A stretch of DNA of 64,000 nucleotides from Anaerocolumna sp. AGMB13025. GTDB taxonomy: Bacteria > Bacillota > Clostridia > Lachnospirales > Lachnospiraceae. Positions 54,246 through 64,000 of this stretch are shown one piece after another. A model generated the notes under the pieces. That model did no database searches. It saw only the letters and a list, made by a program, of their open reading frames with translations, and was not told where the DNA came from. The translations under genes and the position numbers were made by a program. Every line of letters begins with the position of its first letter. Within the stretch, counting starts at the first letter, position 1. The stretch lies in the NCBI RefSeq assembly GCF_029689925.1, contig NZ_CP121445.1, forward strand, positions 2,845,001 to 2,909,000, read 5' to 3'.

Positions 54246-54279
54246 TTTTTAATTTTTTCTTCTTTGTGAGTCTGCATTT

Positions 54280-54309
54280 AGTATATCATATTGTTCCTTA
54301 AAATATCAA
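54280..54309 (-). promoter_or_regulatory. Putative promoter of the M32 carboxypeptidase gene
   Basis: On the minus strand TTGATA (54309-54304) and TATACT (54285-54280) have an 18-base spacer, with TGA just before the -10. This places the hairpin element in the untranslated leader. Confidence 0.5.
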
Positions 54310-54392
54310 TAAATTGGGTCGTTGAATAAATTAAAATTTCCAAAAAAATGTAGGAAAACTACCAAAATATGTACAACTTTTTTCAGAGGTTA

Positions 54393-54401
54393 TGGTATAA
54401 T
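54393..54401 (+). promoter_or_regulatory. Extended -10 promoter upstream of eno
   Basis: TGGTATAAT is an extended -10 with no good -35. A small hairpin AGATAG/CTATCT follows in the leader (about 54405-54425). A further TATAAT at 54508-54513 is an alternative. The leader of some 200 bases shows no known riboswitch. Confidence 0.45.
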
Positions 54402-54564
54402 AAAGATAGAAGATGTCCTATCTTCTAAATATGCAACTGATTAAATAAAATATAAAGTACATTCCATATCCTCACATAGTGCATACATTTGCAGACAGTG
54501 TTTATACTATAATTGGACATTTACGGTGATAGCATAATGTGAAGTAATTCAGACCCGGTAATAA

Positions 54565-55923
<1,359 letters not shown>

Positions 55924-56240
55924 ATACAAGGTTAAACCTATTTATGGAATCCTATATCTGGTATGAAACCGGAACTGGTTTACTGTATCAGTTATTAGAT
56001 TAAATGCCAGGAGTAAAGATTGTATTTTATTGTATATATTTTCTAAGGGACTCCTTTCATGTTAACAGTTATCCAACAAACTATAAAATGTATTTCACAT
56101 CATAATAAGTATTTTATCATCTGGTTTAAAGTGAAGATAAAACGTATTCATGTATACATTCTGGATTGTGAATTGTGAACCATTATTAAATTCAAACGGA
56201 AATGAATTAGAAACTGGACAATTAGTATAAGATGATTTGT
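55924..56240. other. Intergenic region after eno
   Basis: No gene or strong structure is visible until the terminator at 56241-56291. Confidence 0.4.
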
Positions 56241-56291
56241 AAAAAGCTTCTGCATGAGCAGGTATATATATCCTGTCTGCAGAAGCTTTTT
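56241..56291. terminator. Two-way terminator between eno and the small unknown gene
   Basis: AAAAAGCTTCTGCA (56241-56254) pairs perfectly with TGCAGAAGCTTTTT (56278-56291); T-runs exist on both strands. It serves convergent genes. Confidence 0.88.
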
Positions 56292-56318
56292 ATTTGTATC
56301 AAGGTGTACTATGTTAAT

Positions 56319-56528
56319 TTATTCTTTAGCAGTAGTAATTAGAAAAGCTTCCATTAGATTACAGCGGTAATATTTAATAATATTACCACTTTGTAAGGCT
56401 AGGGTTTCCGGACCGCATATATTGATATCTCGCTGATAGCTTACATTATCATACATGGCAAAGTTACCATCCATAATATTCTCATATGGGCTTTTGTCTC
56501 TTAATTTCCTAAGTTCGTTGCTGTTCAA
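56319..56528 (-). CDS. Small protein of unknown function
   Basis: This 69-residue protein (MNSNELRKLRDKSPYENIMD at the start, LMEAFLITTAKE at the end) has no transmembrane segment and no domain I recognise; it is mixed charged and polar with two cysteines. It begins with a TTG behind AGGGGG, a fair ribosome-binding site, and a strong terminator lies just after its stop, which supports a real gene. There is no codon-usage oddity visible. Function unknown. Confidence 0.5.
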   Translation of the reverse strand: MNSNELRKLRDKSPYENIMDGNFAMYDNVSYQRDINICGPETLALQSGNIIKYYRCNLMEAFLITTAKE

Positions 56529-56832
56529 TAGAGCTACCCCCTATATATATTTGAGTCATTCGACAATTTCCGATAAACTTTCTACTAATACTATAGCTCG
56601 TTTCGCTAAGATAATCAACTTGTATATTTAAACTTTTTAATGTATTTAATTACACTTAATTACACAGATACCTGATTTATGCATTTTTATTGGCTTCTGA
56701 ACATAAGTTATAATGCAAGAATACCGAAATACAAAAATACATTTTAAATACAATCCTATGTAAAAGTATGCATTTTCTTTGTTTTGGCGCTATTTGGAAG
56801 TGTATACGATTTATAAAAGTTATTAAATTTAC
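56529..56832. other. AT-rich intergenic region before the opp promoter
   Basis: Holds the divergent upstream regions of the small gene and the opp operon. I see no other feature. Confidence 0.35.
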
Positions 56833-56861
56833 TTGACATTTGTCATGTTTTTGAGTATTAT
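56833..56861 (+). promoter_or_regulatory. opp operon promoter
   Basis: TTGACA (56833-56838) and TATTAT (56856-56861) have an ideal 17-base spacer, some 230 bases before the oppB start, leaving a long leader with a terminator-like hairpin. Confidence 0.7.
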
Positions 56862-56935
56862 TTTACCTTGTAAAGATGATATGTATTTCTTATACTTAAT
56901 ATGTATATCACTTATATATCCGTATAAAGGATTTG

Positions 56936-56984
56936 AATTGCACAAAGATGTGTGTATTTTTACATATTGGGTGTGCAATTTTTT
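56936..56984 (+). terminator. Leader terminator (attenuator candidate) of the opp operon
   Basis: AATTGCACA (56936-56944) pairs perfectly with TGTGCAATT (56972-56980), followed directly by TTTTG. It lies between the promoter at 56833 and oppB at 57089, so transcription of opp must pass it. The loop contains GTGTGTA/TACATA, which could form an alternative stem. Confidence 0.65.
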
Positions 56985-57088
56985 GTTATCTTGGAAAAAT
57001 TATCCTTTTTGGGTATTATTATACTTTATACAGTTAAATATGCAGCATGTCGTCAAATAATATAAAAGATAAAAAGGTAGGTTATTGT

Positions 57089-58006
57089 ATGGGTAAATAC
57101 ATTCTCAAAAGAGTGAGTGCAGCTATAGTGACTATATTTTTAGTAGCAACCATTACTTTTTTTCTGATGAATCTGGTACCGGGCGGTCCCTTCGTTGCGG
57201 AAAAATCCATCAGCAAGCAGGCACAGCAAGCCCTTTATGAAAAATTTGGGTTAGATAAACCACTGATTGTGCAATATAAAAATTATATGGTGAATATTAT
57301 TCATGGTGACTTCGGTCTCAGCTTAAAGCAGCGTGGTCGTGATGTTGCAGGAATAATTACAAGCAAATTCCCTGTATCAGCAAGACTTGGAGGAATCTCC
57401 GTACTGGTGGCTTTATTTATCGGTATTCCACTGGGCAGTTTAGCTGCAATTAATCGTGGAAAGTGGCTGGATAATCTTATTATAGTCATTGCTACCGGTG
57501 GTATTGCGGTACCAAGCTTTGTAATCTGTACGGTGGGGATGTATGTATTCGGTGTTCATTTGGGAATACTGCCGACCATGGGTTTAACTTCACCGCTACA
57601 TTATGTTTTACCGGTCTTTGCACTTTCCTTTTATCCGACAGCCTATATCACTCGGTTGATGCGTTCTTCCATGCTAGATGTAATTGGTCAGGACTACATA
57701 CGTACGGCCAAGTCAAAAGGTGTGTCACAGTTTCTTTCCATTTTTAAACATGCGTTACGTAATGCGATTCTGCCGGTTGTTACTTATGTAGGACCATTAT
57801 TAGCTTATACTCTTACAGGCAGCTTTATTGTAGAAAAGATTTTTGTTATTCCCGGCCTTGGAGGTCAGTTTGTTAGTTCCATCATGAACCGTGATTATAC
57901 CGTTATTATGGGAACTACAATTTTTCTTGCTACGTTAGTAATTGTTATGAATACAATAGTGGATATCGTTTATAAACTGATTGACCCACGTATTCAGCTG
58001 AATTGA
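57089..58006 (+). CDS. oppB: Oligopeptide ABC transporter permease OppB
   Basis: The 305-residue protein begins MGKYILKRVSAAIVTIFLVA and has six helices, the long extracellular loop after helix 1 (NLVPGGPFVAEKS) and the EAA loop YIRTAKSKGVSQFLSIFKHA near residue 210. This is the OppB/DppB pattern. ATG 57089 is behind AAGGTAGG; an upstream in-frame ATG at 57047 lacks a site and adds an atypical polar extension. It forms the channel with OppC, encoded 13 bases downstream. Confidence 0.94.
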   Translation: MGKYILKRVSAAIVTIFLVATITFFLMNLVPGGPFVAEKSISKQAQQALYEKFGLDKPLIVQYKNYMVNIIHGDFGLSLKQRGRDVAGIITSKFPVSARLGGISVLVALFIGIPLGSLAAINRGKWLDNLIIVIATGGIAVPSFVICTVGMYVFGVHLGILPTMGLTSPLHYVLPVFALSFYPTAYITRLMRSSMLDVIGQDYIRTAKSKGVSQFLSIFKHALRNAILPVVTYVGPLLAYTLTGSFIVEKIFVIPGLGGQFVSSIMNRDYTVIMGTTIFLATLVIVMNTIVDIVYKLIDPRIQLN

Positions 58007-58019
58007 GGAGGAATATATA

Positions 58020-59060
58020 ATGAAACAGAATACATTCAGTTTTCAGTTGAAGGTGGACGATTTTCTCCCTGCTTCTGATGATGAAAAGCAGAGTCTGGTA
58101 CAGCTGCGCCCAAGTGTCAGCTTCTGGAAAGATGCGATAAACCGCTTAAAGAAAAATAAAGTGGCAATGGTAAGTCTTGCCGTTATTATAATAGTAATGC
58201 TTCTTGCATTTATTGTACCTAGTTTTTATGCTTACAAATATGATGAACAGATACAGGGTTCGGAGTACTTAAGACCGATGACTTATTCTGTACAGGAACA
58301 AGCCCGTATCGATTCCGGAGAGAAGGTTTTCCCTCATATCTTAGGAACGGACAATCTCGGTCGTGATTATGCTGTCCGCTTAATGGTAGGCAGTCGTATC
58401 TCCTTATTGGTTGGATTAATTGCATCTGCTCTTATATTAGTAATCGGATCTACCTTTGGTGCGATTGCCGGTTTCTTTGGCGGTTGGACAGATATGATCA
58501 TGATGCGTATCGCGGATATTGTATATACGGTTCCAGACATTTTACTTATCGTTTTGATATCCTTTGCTATCAAGGAGCCTATGAACAAATTAGCCACACT
58601 GCCCGGATTTCATTGGATTCAGGTTATCGGTGTTAATTTAATTAGTATCTTCTTAGTATTTGCTTTATTATACTGGGTAGGTATGGCACGTATCGTAAGA
58701 AGCCAGGTGCTTACCTTAAAACAGAGCGAATATGTAACTGCAGCCAGAGCCTTAGGCGCAAGCAATGGAAGAATAATCCGCAGACACCTCTTGACTAACT
58801 GTATTGGTACTTTAATTGTTACAACTACATTGCAGATTCCTTCATCCATTTTTACAGAAAGCTTCTTAAGCTTCCTTGGACTGGGTGTTGCCATTCCATT
58901 ACCGTCTCTGGGTTCCTTAGCCAGTGATGCGGTTAATGGTATTAATACTTATCCATATTTGCTTTTAGCACCTGCTATCATGATCAGTCTTATCATTTTA
59001 AGCTTTAACTTATTTGGTGATGGACTTAGAGATGCCTTTGACCCTAAGATGAAGAGCTAA
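58020..59060 (+). CDS. oppC: Oligopeptide ABC transporter permease OppC
   Basis: The 346-residue protein has a cytosolic N-terminus with the amphipathic WKDAINRLKKNKVAM typical of OppC, then six helices and the EAA loop YVTAARALGASNGRIIRRHL near residue 240. HILGTDNLGRDYAVRLMVGSRISL is another family signature. GAGGAGG lies before the ATG. It pairs with OppB. Confidence 0.94.
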   Translation: MKQNTFSFQLKVDDFLPASDDEKQSLVQLRPSVSFWKDAINRLKKNKVAMVSLAVIIIVMLLAFIVPSFYAYKYDEQIQGSEYLRPMTYSVQEQARIDSGEKVFPHILGTDNLGRDYAVRLMVGSRISLLVGLIASALILVIGSTFGAIAGFFGGWTDMIMMRIADIVYTVPDILLIVLISFAIKEPMNKLATLPGFHWIQVIGVNLISIFLVFALLYWVGMARIVRSQVLTLKQSEYVTAARALGASNGRIIRRHLLTNCIGTLIVTTTLQIPSSIFTESFLSFLGLGVAIPLPSLGSLASDAVNGINTYPYLLLAPAIMISLIILSFNLFGDGLRDAFDPKMKS

Positions 59061-59082
59061 GAAATGGAGAGGAGTAAATTAT

Positions 59083-60081
59083 ATGAGTGAATTTTTAGTA
59101 GATATACAAAATGAGCGCCTCTCTTTCTTCACCCCAGCCGGTGAAGTCAAGTCGCTCAATGATGTTTCCCTGTCCGTCCGTGAAGGCGAAGTACTGGGTA
59201 TTGTAGGTGAAAGTGGTTCCGGCAAGTCTGTAACTGCTTACAGCTTAATGGGCTTAACAGCACATCCCGGTCGTATGATTGGCGGAGATATTTATTTTAA
59301 TGGTCATCATGTGAATATGATGACAGAACGTGAAATGCGCAAAATGAGAGGTAATGAAGTATCTATTATCTTCCAGGATCCCATGACCAGTTTAAATCCT
59401 GTTTATACAGTAGGAAACCAGATTATGGAAGCAATTCTTCTTCATACCGATAAAAATAAAAAACAGGCTCAGGAAAGAGCAAAAGAACTTTTACAGCTGG
59501 TTGGTATCAATGAACCAGGAAAACGTCTGAAACAGTATCCTCATGAGCTTTCAGGAGGTATGCGTCAGCGTGTTATGATTGCCATGGCACTTGCCTGTGA
59601 ACCGAAGCTGCTTATTGCCGATGAACCAACTACAGCACTTGACGTTACGATTCAGGCTCAGATTCTGGAGCTGATGACAGAACTTAAGCAGAAGCTTGGA
59701 ATGGCAATTATACTTATCACACATGATTTAGGTGTTGTAGCCGGTATGTGTGACCGTATTGCCGTAATGTATGCAGGAAAGGTAGTAGAGACGGGAACAA
59801 CAGATGATATATTCTATCACCCGTCCCATGAATATACAAAGGGGCTGCTTTTAAGTGTGCCTAATATTAATGATGAGGAACATAAGAAACTGGTGCCAAT
59901 CGAAGGTCAGCCGGTAGATATGTTAAATCCTCCGGCAGGATGTCCTTTTGCACCCCGCTGCAACTCCTGTATGAAAATCTGTCTGCGTACCATGCCGGAA
60001 TATACCCATGTGGATAAGGATCATTACAGTGCCTGCTGGCTGCTAGATAAGGCTAAATTTGAAAAGGAGGCGCAAGCCTGA
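59083..60081 (+). CDS. oppD: Oligopeptide ABC transporter ATPase OppD
   Basis: The 332-residue protein has Walker [23 protein letters not shown]-loop, signature LSGGMRQR, Walker [13 protein letters not shown] and H-loop ITHDLGVV. The C-terminal oligopeptide_HPY segment [14 protein letters not shown]...CLRTMPEYT contains the cysteines that in this family can hold an iron-sulfur cluster. OppD forms a heterodimer with OppF. Its stop overlaps the oppF start by one base. Confidence 0.95.
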   Translation: MSEFLVDIQNERLSFFTPAGEVKSLNDVSLSVREGEVLGIVGESGSGKSVTAYSLMGLTAHPGRMIGGDIYFNGHHVNMMTEREMRKMRGNEVSIIFQDPMTSLNPVYTVGNQIMEAILLHTDKNKKQAQERAKELLQLVGINEPGKRLKQYPHELSGGMRQRVMIAMALACEPKLLIADEPTTALDVTIQAQILELMTELKQKLGMAIILITHDLGVVAGMCDRIAVMYAGKVVETGTTDDIFYHPSHEYTKGLLLSVPNINDEEHKKLVPIEGQPVDMLNPPAGCPFAPRCNSCMKICLRTMPEYTHVDKDHYSACWLLDKAKFEKEAQA

Positions 60082-61058
60082 TGGAAAAGAAAAAACTAGT
60101 CGAGGTACAGCATCTTAAGCAATACTTCCCTGTACACGGAAGTGGCTATTTTGATAAAAAAGTCGTAAAAGCAGTAGATGATGTTTCCTTCTTTGTCAAT
60201 AAAGGAGAAACTCTTGGGCTTGTAGGTGAGTCCGGCTGCGGTAAGACTACCACAGGACGTACCCTGCTCCGCCTTCATGAACCCACCGAAGGTAAAATTA
60301 TATATGATGGAACTGATATTACGCATGTTAACATGCTTCCGTACAGACGTAAAATGCAGATTGTTTTTCAGGATCCCTATGCTAGCTTAGATCCCCGTAT
60401 GACAGTGGGAGATATTGTAGGAGAAGCGATTGATATTCATAAACTTGCGGCGAATGCAAAAGAACGCCGTGACCGTATTGTAGAACTGTTAAGTCTGGTT
60501 GGACTGAATACAGAACATGCCAACCGTTACCCCCATGAATTTTCCGGCGGTCAGCGCCAACGTGTCGGTATTGCCCGTGCTTTAGCGGTAAATCCGGAAT
60601 TCATAGTATGTGATGAACCTATCTCTGCTCTGGATGTATCCATCCAGGCACAGGTTGTAAATATGTTTGAGGAACTTCAGGATAGAATGGACTTGACTTA
60701 TCTGTTCATTTCCCATAACTTAAGCGTTGTAAAGCATATCTCCAACCGTATTGGTGTTATGTATTTAGGTAAATTGGTGGAACTGGCAGATAGTTATGAA
60801 TTAACTACCCACAGTGTTCATCCTTATACCCGCAGTTTGATATCTGCTATCCCCGTTGCAGATCCGGTTTCCTCAAGAGAAAACAAACGTATTGTTTTAA
60901 AAGGTGATGTCCCAAGCCCTGTAAATCCGCCATCCGGCTGCCGTTTCCGTACCCGTTGTCCTTATGCGGATGAGCAGTGTGCAGCGAAAGAACCGGAGTG
61001 GAAAGAAGTTTCTACCGGTCACTTTGCAGCCTGTCATCACCTGGACCGTGTTAAATAG
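60081..61058 (+). CDS. oppF: Oligopeptide ABC transporter ATPase OppF
   Basis: The 325-residue protein has Walker [22 protein letters not shown], signature FSGGQRQR, Walker [13 protein letters not shown] and H-loop ISHNLSVV. The HPY C-terminus [21 protein letters not shown] holds the conserved cysteines. GGAGG 16 bases upstream and the TGATG overlap with oppD show coupling. Partner of OppD in powering peptide uptake. Confidence 0.95.
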   Translation: MEKKKLVEVQHLKQYFPVHGSGYFDKKVVKAVDDVSFFVNKGETLGLVGESGCGKTTTGRTLLRLHEPTEGKIIYDGTDITHVNMLPYRRKMQIVFQDPYASLDPRMTVGDIVGEAIDIHKLAANAKERRDRIVELLSLVGLNTEHANRYPHEFSGGQRQRVGIARALAVNPEFIVCDEPISALDVSIQAQVVNMFEELQDRMDLTYLFISHNLSVVKHISNRIGVMYLGKLVELADSYELTTHSVHPYTRSLISAIPVADPVSSRENKRIVLKGDVPSPVNPPSGCRFRTRCPYADEQCAAKEPEWKEVSTGHFAACHHLDRVK

Positions 61059-61076
61059 CCACGGTATAATTCTGCC

Positions 61077-61108
61077 CAATCTCACCCCAAATAAACTGGG
61101 GTGAATTG
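61077..61108 (+). other. Intercistronic hairpin between oppF and oppA
   Basis: TCACCCCA (61082-61089) pairs with TGGGGTGA (61097-61104), extended by CAAT/ATTG. No T-run follows. It lies just before oppA and could be a processing or stabilising structure that lets oppA reach higher levels. Confidence 0.6.
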
Positions 61109-61139
61109 TATATAACCTAAAAATTAAGGAGGGAAATTT

Positions 61140-62849
61140 ATGAAAAGAAAAATCTCATTTTTCTTAGTACTTGTTATGTTGGCTACTACCGTTCTGGCTG
61201 CCTGCGGCAAAAAAACAGACACTAGCGACAATAACGGTAACACCAGCAGTAACACCAGCAGTAATACCAGCAGCACAACCGACGCTAACACCAGTGGTGA
61301 CAGCGGAGACAGCGGTGCAGCAAAACAGCTTGTTGCACAAATCGGTCCTAACCCTGAAACTATCGACCCTGCACTTAACAGTTCCGTTGATGGTGGTAAC
61401 ATGCTTTTATTTGCATTTGACTGTCTGTTAAATATTGATAAAGACAATAAGATTATCCCAGGCGCTGCTGAATCTTATGAAGTAAGCCCAGATGGTCTGA
61501 CTTGGACTTTTAAATTACGCAGTGGTCTTAAATGGTCTGATGGTTCACCTTTAACAGCAAAAGACTTCGTATACAGCTGGAAACGTGTTGCTGATCCGAA
61601 TACCGCAGCTCCTTATGGTGAAACCGTTCTTGGTATGGTAAAAGGCTTTGATGAAGCAGCAGCTGGTAATCCAGATGCTTTAGGTGTATCCGCACCTGAT
61701 GATACTACTTTCAAGGTTGAACTTTCTCATCCATGTGCTTACTTTGACAAACTTGCGGCATTTGGTGTTTTAAGTCCTGTTAACCAGGCAACTATTGAAG
61801 CCAATGGCGATGCTTGGGCAACTAAACCTGAAACTTATATCTGTAACGGACCTTTTTATATCAGTGAATGGGTACCAAGCTCTTACATTCTTTTCAAGAA
61901 GAACCCTAATTACCGTGATGCGGGATCCATCAAACTGGATTCCATCAAACTCCTTCTGATTGAAGATGCCAACGCTTCTTATGCAGCTTATCAGGATAAA
62001 ACAGCAATGATGATTAAAGATGTACCTACTGCAGAAATTCCTTCCCTTCAAGGAAAAGAAGACTTCCATATTGATCCCCTTTTAGGAACTTACTACCTTG
62101 ACCTTAACAATACGTTACCTCAGTTCTCAGATTCTAGGGTACGTCAAGCTTTAAGTCTTGCAATTGACAGAAACTATGTTGCCGAAACCTTAATGCAGAA
62201 AACCTATACAGCAGCTCCTAACTTCATTGGTACCGGTGTTGTTGACTGGGATGGCAGTCCATTTATGGATAATGCTAACGGTGGAAAACCTTATATTGAT
62301 CTTGGTGATTTCCAAGGCAACCTTGCAAAAGCAAAACAATTGTTAGCAGACGCAGGATATCCTGAAGGTAAAGGTTTCCCGGTTATTAATTACTCTATCA
62401 ATGATTCTGGTTATCACAAAGTAGTAGCTCAGTATTTACAAAAGGCTTGGAAAGAACTTGGTATTACTATGAACGTTAACGTAGTTGAATGGGCTTCCTT
62501 CACTCCTATGCGTCGTGCTGGTGACTATGAAGCAAGCCGTGATGGATGGTTATTTGACTATAATGATCCTTCCAATATGTTAGAATTAATGGTTAGTACA
62601 AATGGTAATAACAATGCTAAGTACAGCAATCCTGACTATGATGCATTAATGGACAAAGCAGCCGCTGAAACAGATCCTAAGACTCGTTCCGATTTACTTC
62701 ACCAGGCTGAAGATACTGTTATGAAAGATGCTGGCATTATTCCTATTGCTTATTATAATGACTTCTATCTGCAGAGCAGCAAGATTACTGGTTCCTGGCA
62801 TTCTCCTTATGGATACTGGTACTTCCAGTATGCTGATATTGCAGAATAA
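61140..62849 (+). CDS. oppA: Oligopeptide-binding lipoprotein OppA
   Basis: The 569-residue receptor has a lipoprotein signal (LAAC, Cys22), a Ser/Thr/Asn-rich spacer (about 27-60) and a family-5 solute-binding domain: IGPNPETIDPALNSSVDGGN, then GLTWTFKLRSGLKWSDGSPLTAKDFVYSW (in two parts) and FSDSRVRQALSLAIDR. It delivers peptides to the OppBCDF channel. Codon use here (many CTT, GTT, TCC) is compatible with high expression. AGGAGGG precedes the ATG. A strong terminator follows at 62927-62977. Confidence 0.95.
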   Translation: MKRKISFFLVLVMLATTVLAACGKKTDTSDNNGNTSSNTSSNTSSTTDANTSGDSGDSGAAKQLVAQIGPNPETIDPALNSSVDGGNMLLFAFDCLLNIDKDNKIIPGAAESYEVSPDGLTWTFKLRSGLKWSDGSPLTAKDFVYSWKRVADPNTAAPYGETVLGMVKGFDEAAAGNPDALGVSAPDDTTFKVELSHPCAYFDKLAAFGVLSPVNQATIEANGDAWATKPETYICNGPFYISEWVPSSYILFKKNPNYRDAGSIKLDSIKLLLIEDANASYAAYQDKTAMMIKDVPTAEIPSLQGKEDFHIDPLLGTYYLDLNNTLPQFSDSRVRQALSLAIDRNYVAETLMQKTYTAAPNFIGTGVVDWDGSPFMDNANGGKPYIDLGDFQGNLAKAKQLLADAGYPEGKGFPVINYSINDSGYHKVVAQYLQKAWKELGITMNVNVVEWASFTPMRRAGDYEASRDGWLFDYNDPSNMLELMVSTNGNNNAKYSNPDYDALMDKAAAETDPKTRSDLLHQAEDTVMKDAGIIPIAYYNDFYLQSSKITGSWHSPYGYWYFQYADIAE

Positions 62850-62926
62850 TAGTAATTTGCAACAGTATTCAATTTAATATTTTATTAAGGCTGAGGAGTC
62901 AGGTTTAATAAAAATTATGATTTAAG

Positions 62927-62977
62927 AAAGAGAGTTGATGATTTGCTGATATACAGCTATTATCAACTCTCTTTTTG
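62927..62977 (+). terminator. Terminator of the opp operon
   Basis: AAAGAGAGTTGAT (62927-62939) pairs with ATCAACTCTCTTT (62962-62974), with TTG following; a smaller GCTGATATACAGC hairpin lies in the loop. Confidence 0.88.
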
Positions 62978-63102
62978 TATAATAAAACATAATTAGTATA
63001 ATGAGATAAACCCGTAGGAGATGCATAAAATGTGTATCTGGAAGATTGTCACTTTCTGGTCTGGCGGCAGTATTAGAGTCTGACCGCTCAGGCAGGAAAT
63101 AT

Positions 63103-64000
63103 TTATTTCTTCCCTTTTTGCAGTTCTACCACCACAATAGGCATAAAGGATAAAACAAGGACTACGGACCACTGTGCAGCGTTTAAAGGTACTACCTTGA
63201 AAATAGCAGCTAAAGGTTCAAAGGAGATTACAATAATCTGTAAGAAGGAGCATACGATAAAGGACAGGATTAGCTGCATATTGGAGAAAAATCCAATTTT
63301 TGTTAAGGAATGTTCACTCCGCATATTAAAGGAGTGGAATAACTGAGAAAGGCTTAATACGGCAAAAGCCATGGTACGGCCAATATAAGGGGTAATATTG
63401 CCGGCTATTTCCACAGTAGTGCCATGCCTTAAAAGGGTATCGCTGATACTTTGGCTGTCATAAACCCGAATACCTATAATAAAGGCCAGTAAGGCCAAGA
63501 AACCAATAAGGATACCTTCAATTATAATCTTAAATACCAAACCGTCTGCAAACATGCCTTTATTCTGAGGTATTGGTTTTTTTCTCATAATATCCTTTGC
63601 AGCTGGTTCCATACCTAACGAGATGGCAGGAAGGGAGTCGGTAACTAAATTGACCCACAACAGCTGAACAGCTAACAAAGGAGATGGCAGACCTAATAGG
63701 ATAGCAGTAAATATGGTAATAATCTCTCCAATATTACAGGATAGGAGAAAGTGGATTGCTTTTTTGATATTATCATATATGCCCCGGCCTTCCTGAACGG
63801 CAGATACTATGGTTGCAAAATTATCATCGGTTAATATCATATCGGCAGCATTTTTTGCCACATCTGTTCCGGTAATACCCATAGCACATCCGATATCGGC
63901 AGCTTTTAAGGCAGGTGCATCATTAACACCATCACCGGTCATGGCTACGACTTCTCCTCTGGCCTGGAAGGCTTTTACAATACGGACCTTATGTTCCGGT
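63103..64000 (-). CDS. P-type cation-transporting ATPase (Ca2+ type), 5'-truncated by the window edge
   Basis: The frame is open to base 64000 and gives the last 298 residues. It begins in the P domain (EHKVRIVKAFQARGEVVAMT) with the hinge motif MTGDGVNDAPALKAADIGCAMG, then six C-terminal helices with the ion-binding pattern LLSCNIGEIITIF and LLWVNLVTDSLPAISLG, ending in a basic KGKK. This is the P2A (Ca2+) or PacL-like group; the phosphorylated aspartate lies outside the window. It is convergent with oppA. The cation is inferred from the NLVTD and NIGE motifs. Confidence 0.92.
   Translation of the reverse strand, partial: PEHKVRIVKAFQARGEVVAMTGDGVNDAPALKAADIGCAMGITGTDVAKNAADMILTDDNFATIVSAVQEGRGIYDNIKKAIHFLLSCNIGEIITIFTAILLGLPSPLLAVQLLWVNLVTDSLPAISLGMEPAAKDIMRKKPIPQNKGMFADGLVFKIIIEGILIGFLALLAFIIGIRVYDSQSISDTLLRHGTTVEIAGNITPYIGRTMAFAVLSLSQLFHSFNMRSEHSLTKIGFFSNMQLILSFIVCSFLQIIVISFEPLAAIFKVVPLNAAQWSVVLVLSFMPIVVVELQKGKK

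Noticed and set aside
56833..57060. 75-codon frame in the opp leader
   Set aside because: Its TTG start coincides with the -35 box and it crosses the leader terminator; no ribosome-binding site.

Overview
The window is AT-rich Firmicute DNA with strong AGGAGG-type ribosome-binding sites and sigma-A promoters. It most resembles the Lachnospiraceae (Clostridium cluster XIVa, close to Clostridium phytofermentans and relatives). That placement rests on pyruvate formate-lyase with its activase, two GH65 disaccharide phosphorylases with beta-phosphoglucomutase, ComEA/ComEC next to a two-component system, and the overall protein character. It is inference; no database was searched. I see no rRNA, tRNA, CRISPR array, transposase or prophage gene.

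Layout. 1-5.8 kb: 3'-truncated MntP-type Mn exporter, anion permease, LiaF-like protein, and a polar amino-acid ABC transporter. 6-9.4 kb: pflB-pflA. 9.6-13.4 kb: HAD phosphatase, REC-GGDEF diguanylate cyclase, alpha/beta hydrolase, UPF0145 protein. 13.9-20.1 kb: arginine biosynthesis (argG on minus; maf; then argJ-argB-argD preceded by a remnant of argC). argH lies apart at 51-52.6 kb. 20.5-27.6 kb: half-size DMT protein, ComEA-like lipoprotein, response regulator/kinase pair, GerMN lipoprotein, ComEC. 27.9-31 kb: ECF sigma factor, zinc-motif anti-sigma candidate, two membrane proteins, uppP.

31.2-44.5 kb is an alpha-glucoside utilisation island: sugar ABC transporter without its own ATPase, two GH65 phosphorylases, a LacI-type repressor, beta-phosphoglucomutase, and a membrane-anchored beta-helix glycosidase (GH28/GH49-like) paired with an anchored discoidin-domain protein. 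The identical palindromes GTTTAACGTTAAAC at the transporter promoter, a near-copy in front of the LacI gene and another inside the first GH65 gene tie the island together. The implied pathway is extracytoplasmic cleavage, uptake of oligosaccharides, phosphorolysis to beta-glucose 1-phosphate, then glucose 6-phosphate.

44.6-51.1 kb: copper chaperone and CsoR with a CsoR-type operator, an LCP cell-wall ligase, an ABC exporter with a perfect 40-bp palindrome at its promoter, and an SdpR/SdpI-like pair. 51.2-64 kb: argH, an M32 carboxypeptidase, enolase, a small unknown gene, a complete opp oligopeptide transporter (BCDFA) with a leader terminator, and a 5'-truncated P-type cation ATPase.

The most unusual content is non-coding. 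At least three families of short structured repeats sit between genes. One family (before argJ, pgmB, an ABC permease gene and the M32 gene) ends 3-5 bases after a conserved AATGGGTRTA-like tail directly at the start codon. Its hairpin stem shows compensatory changes between copies. A second family (66-bp tandem triplet before the second GH65 gene) has a similar layout. A third is a long palindromic element present twice in opposite orientation. These repeats are the best candidates here for an undescribed system.
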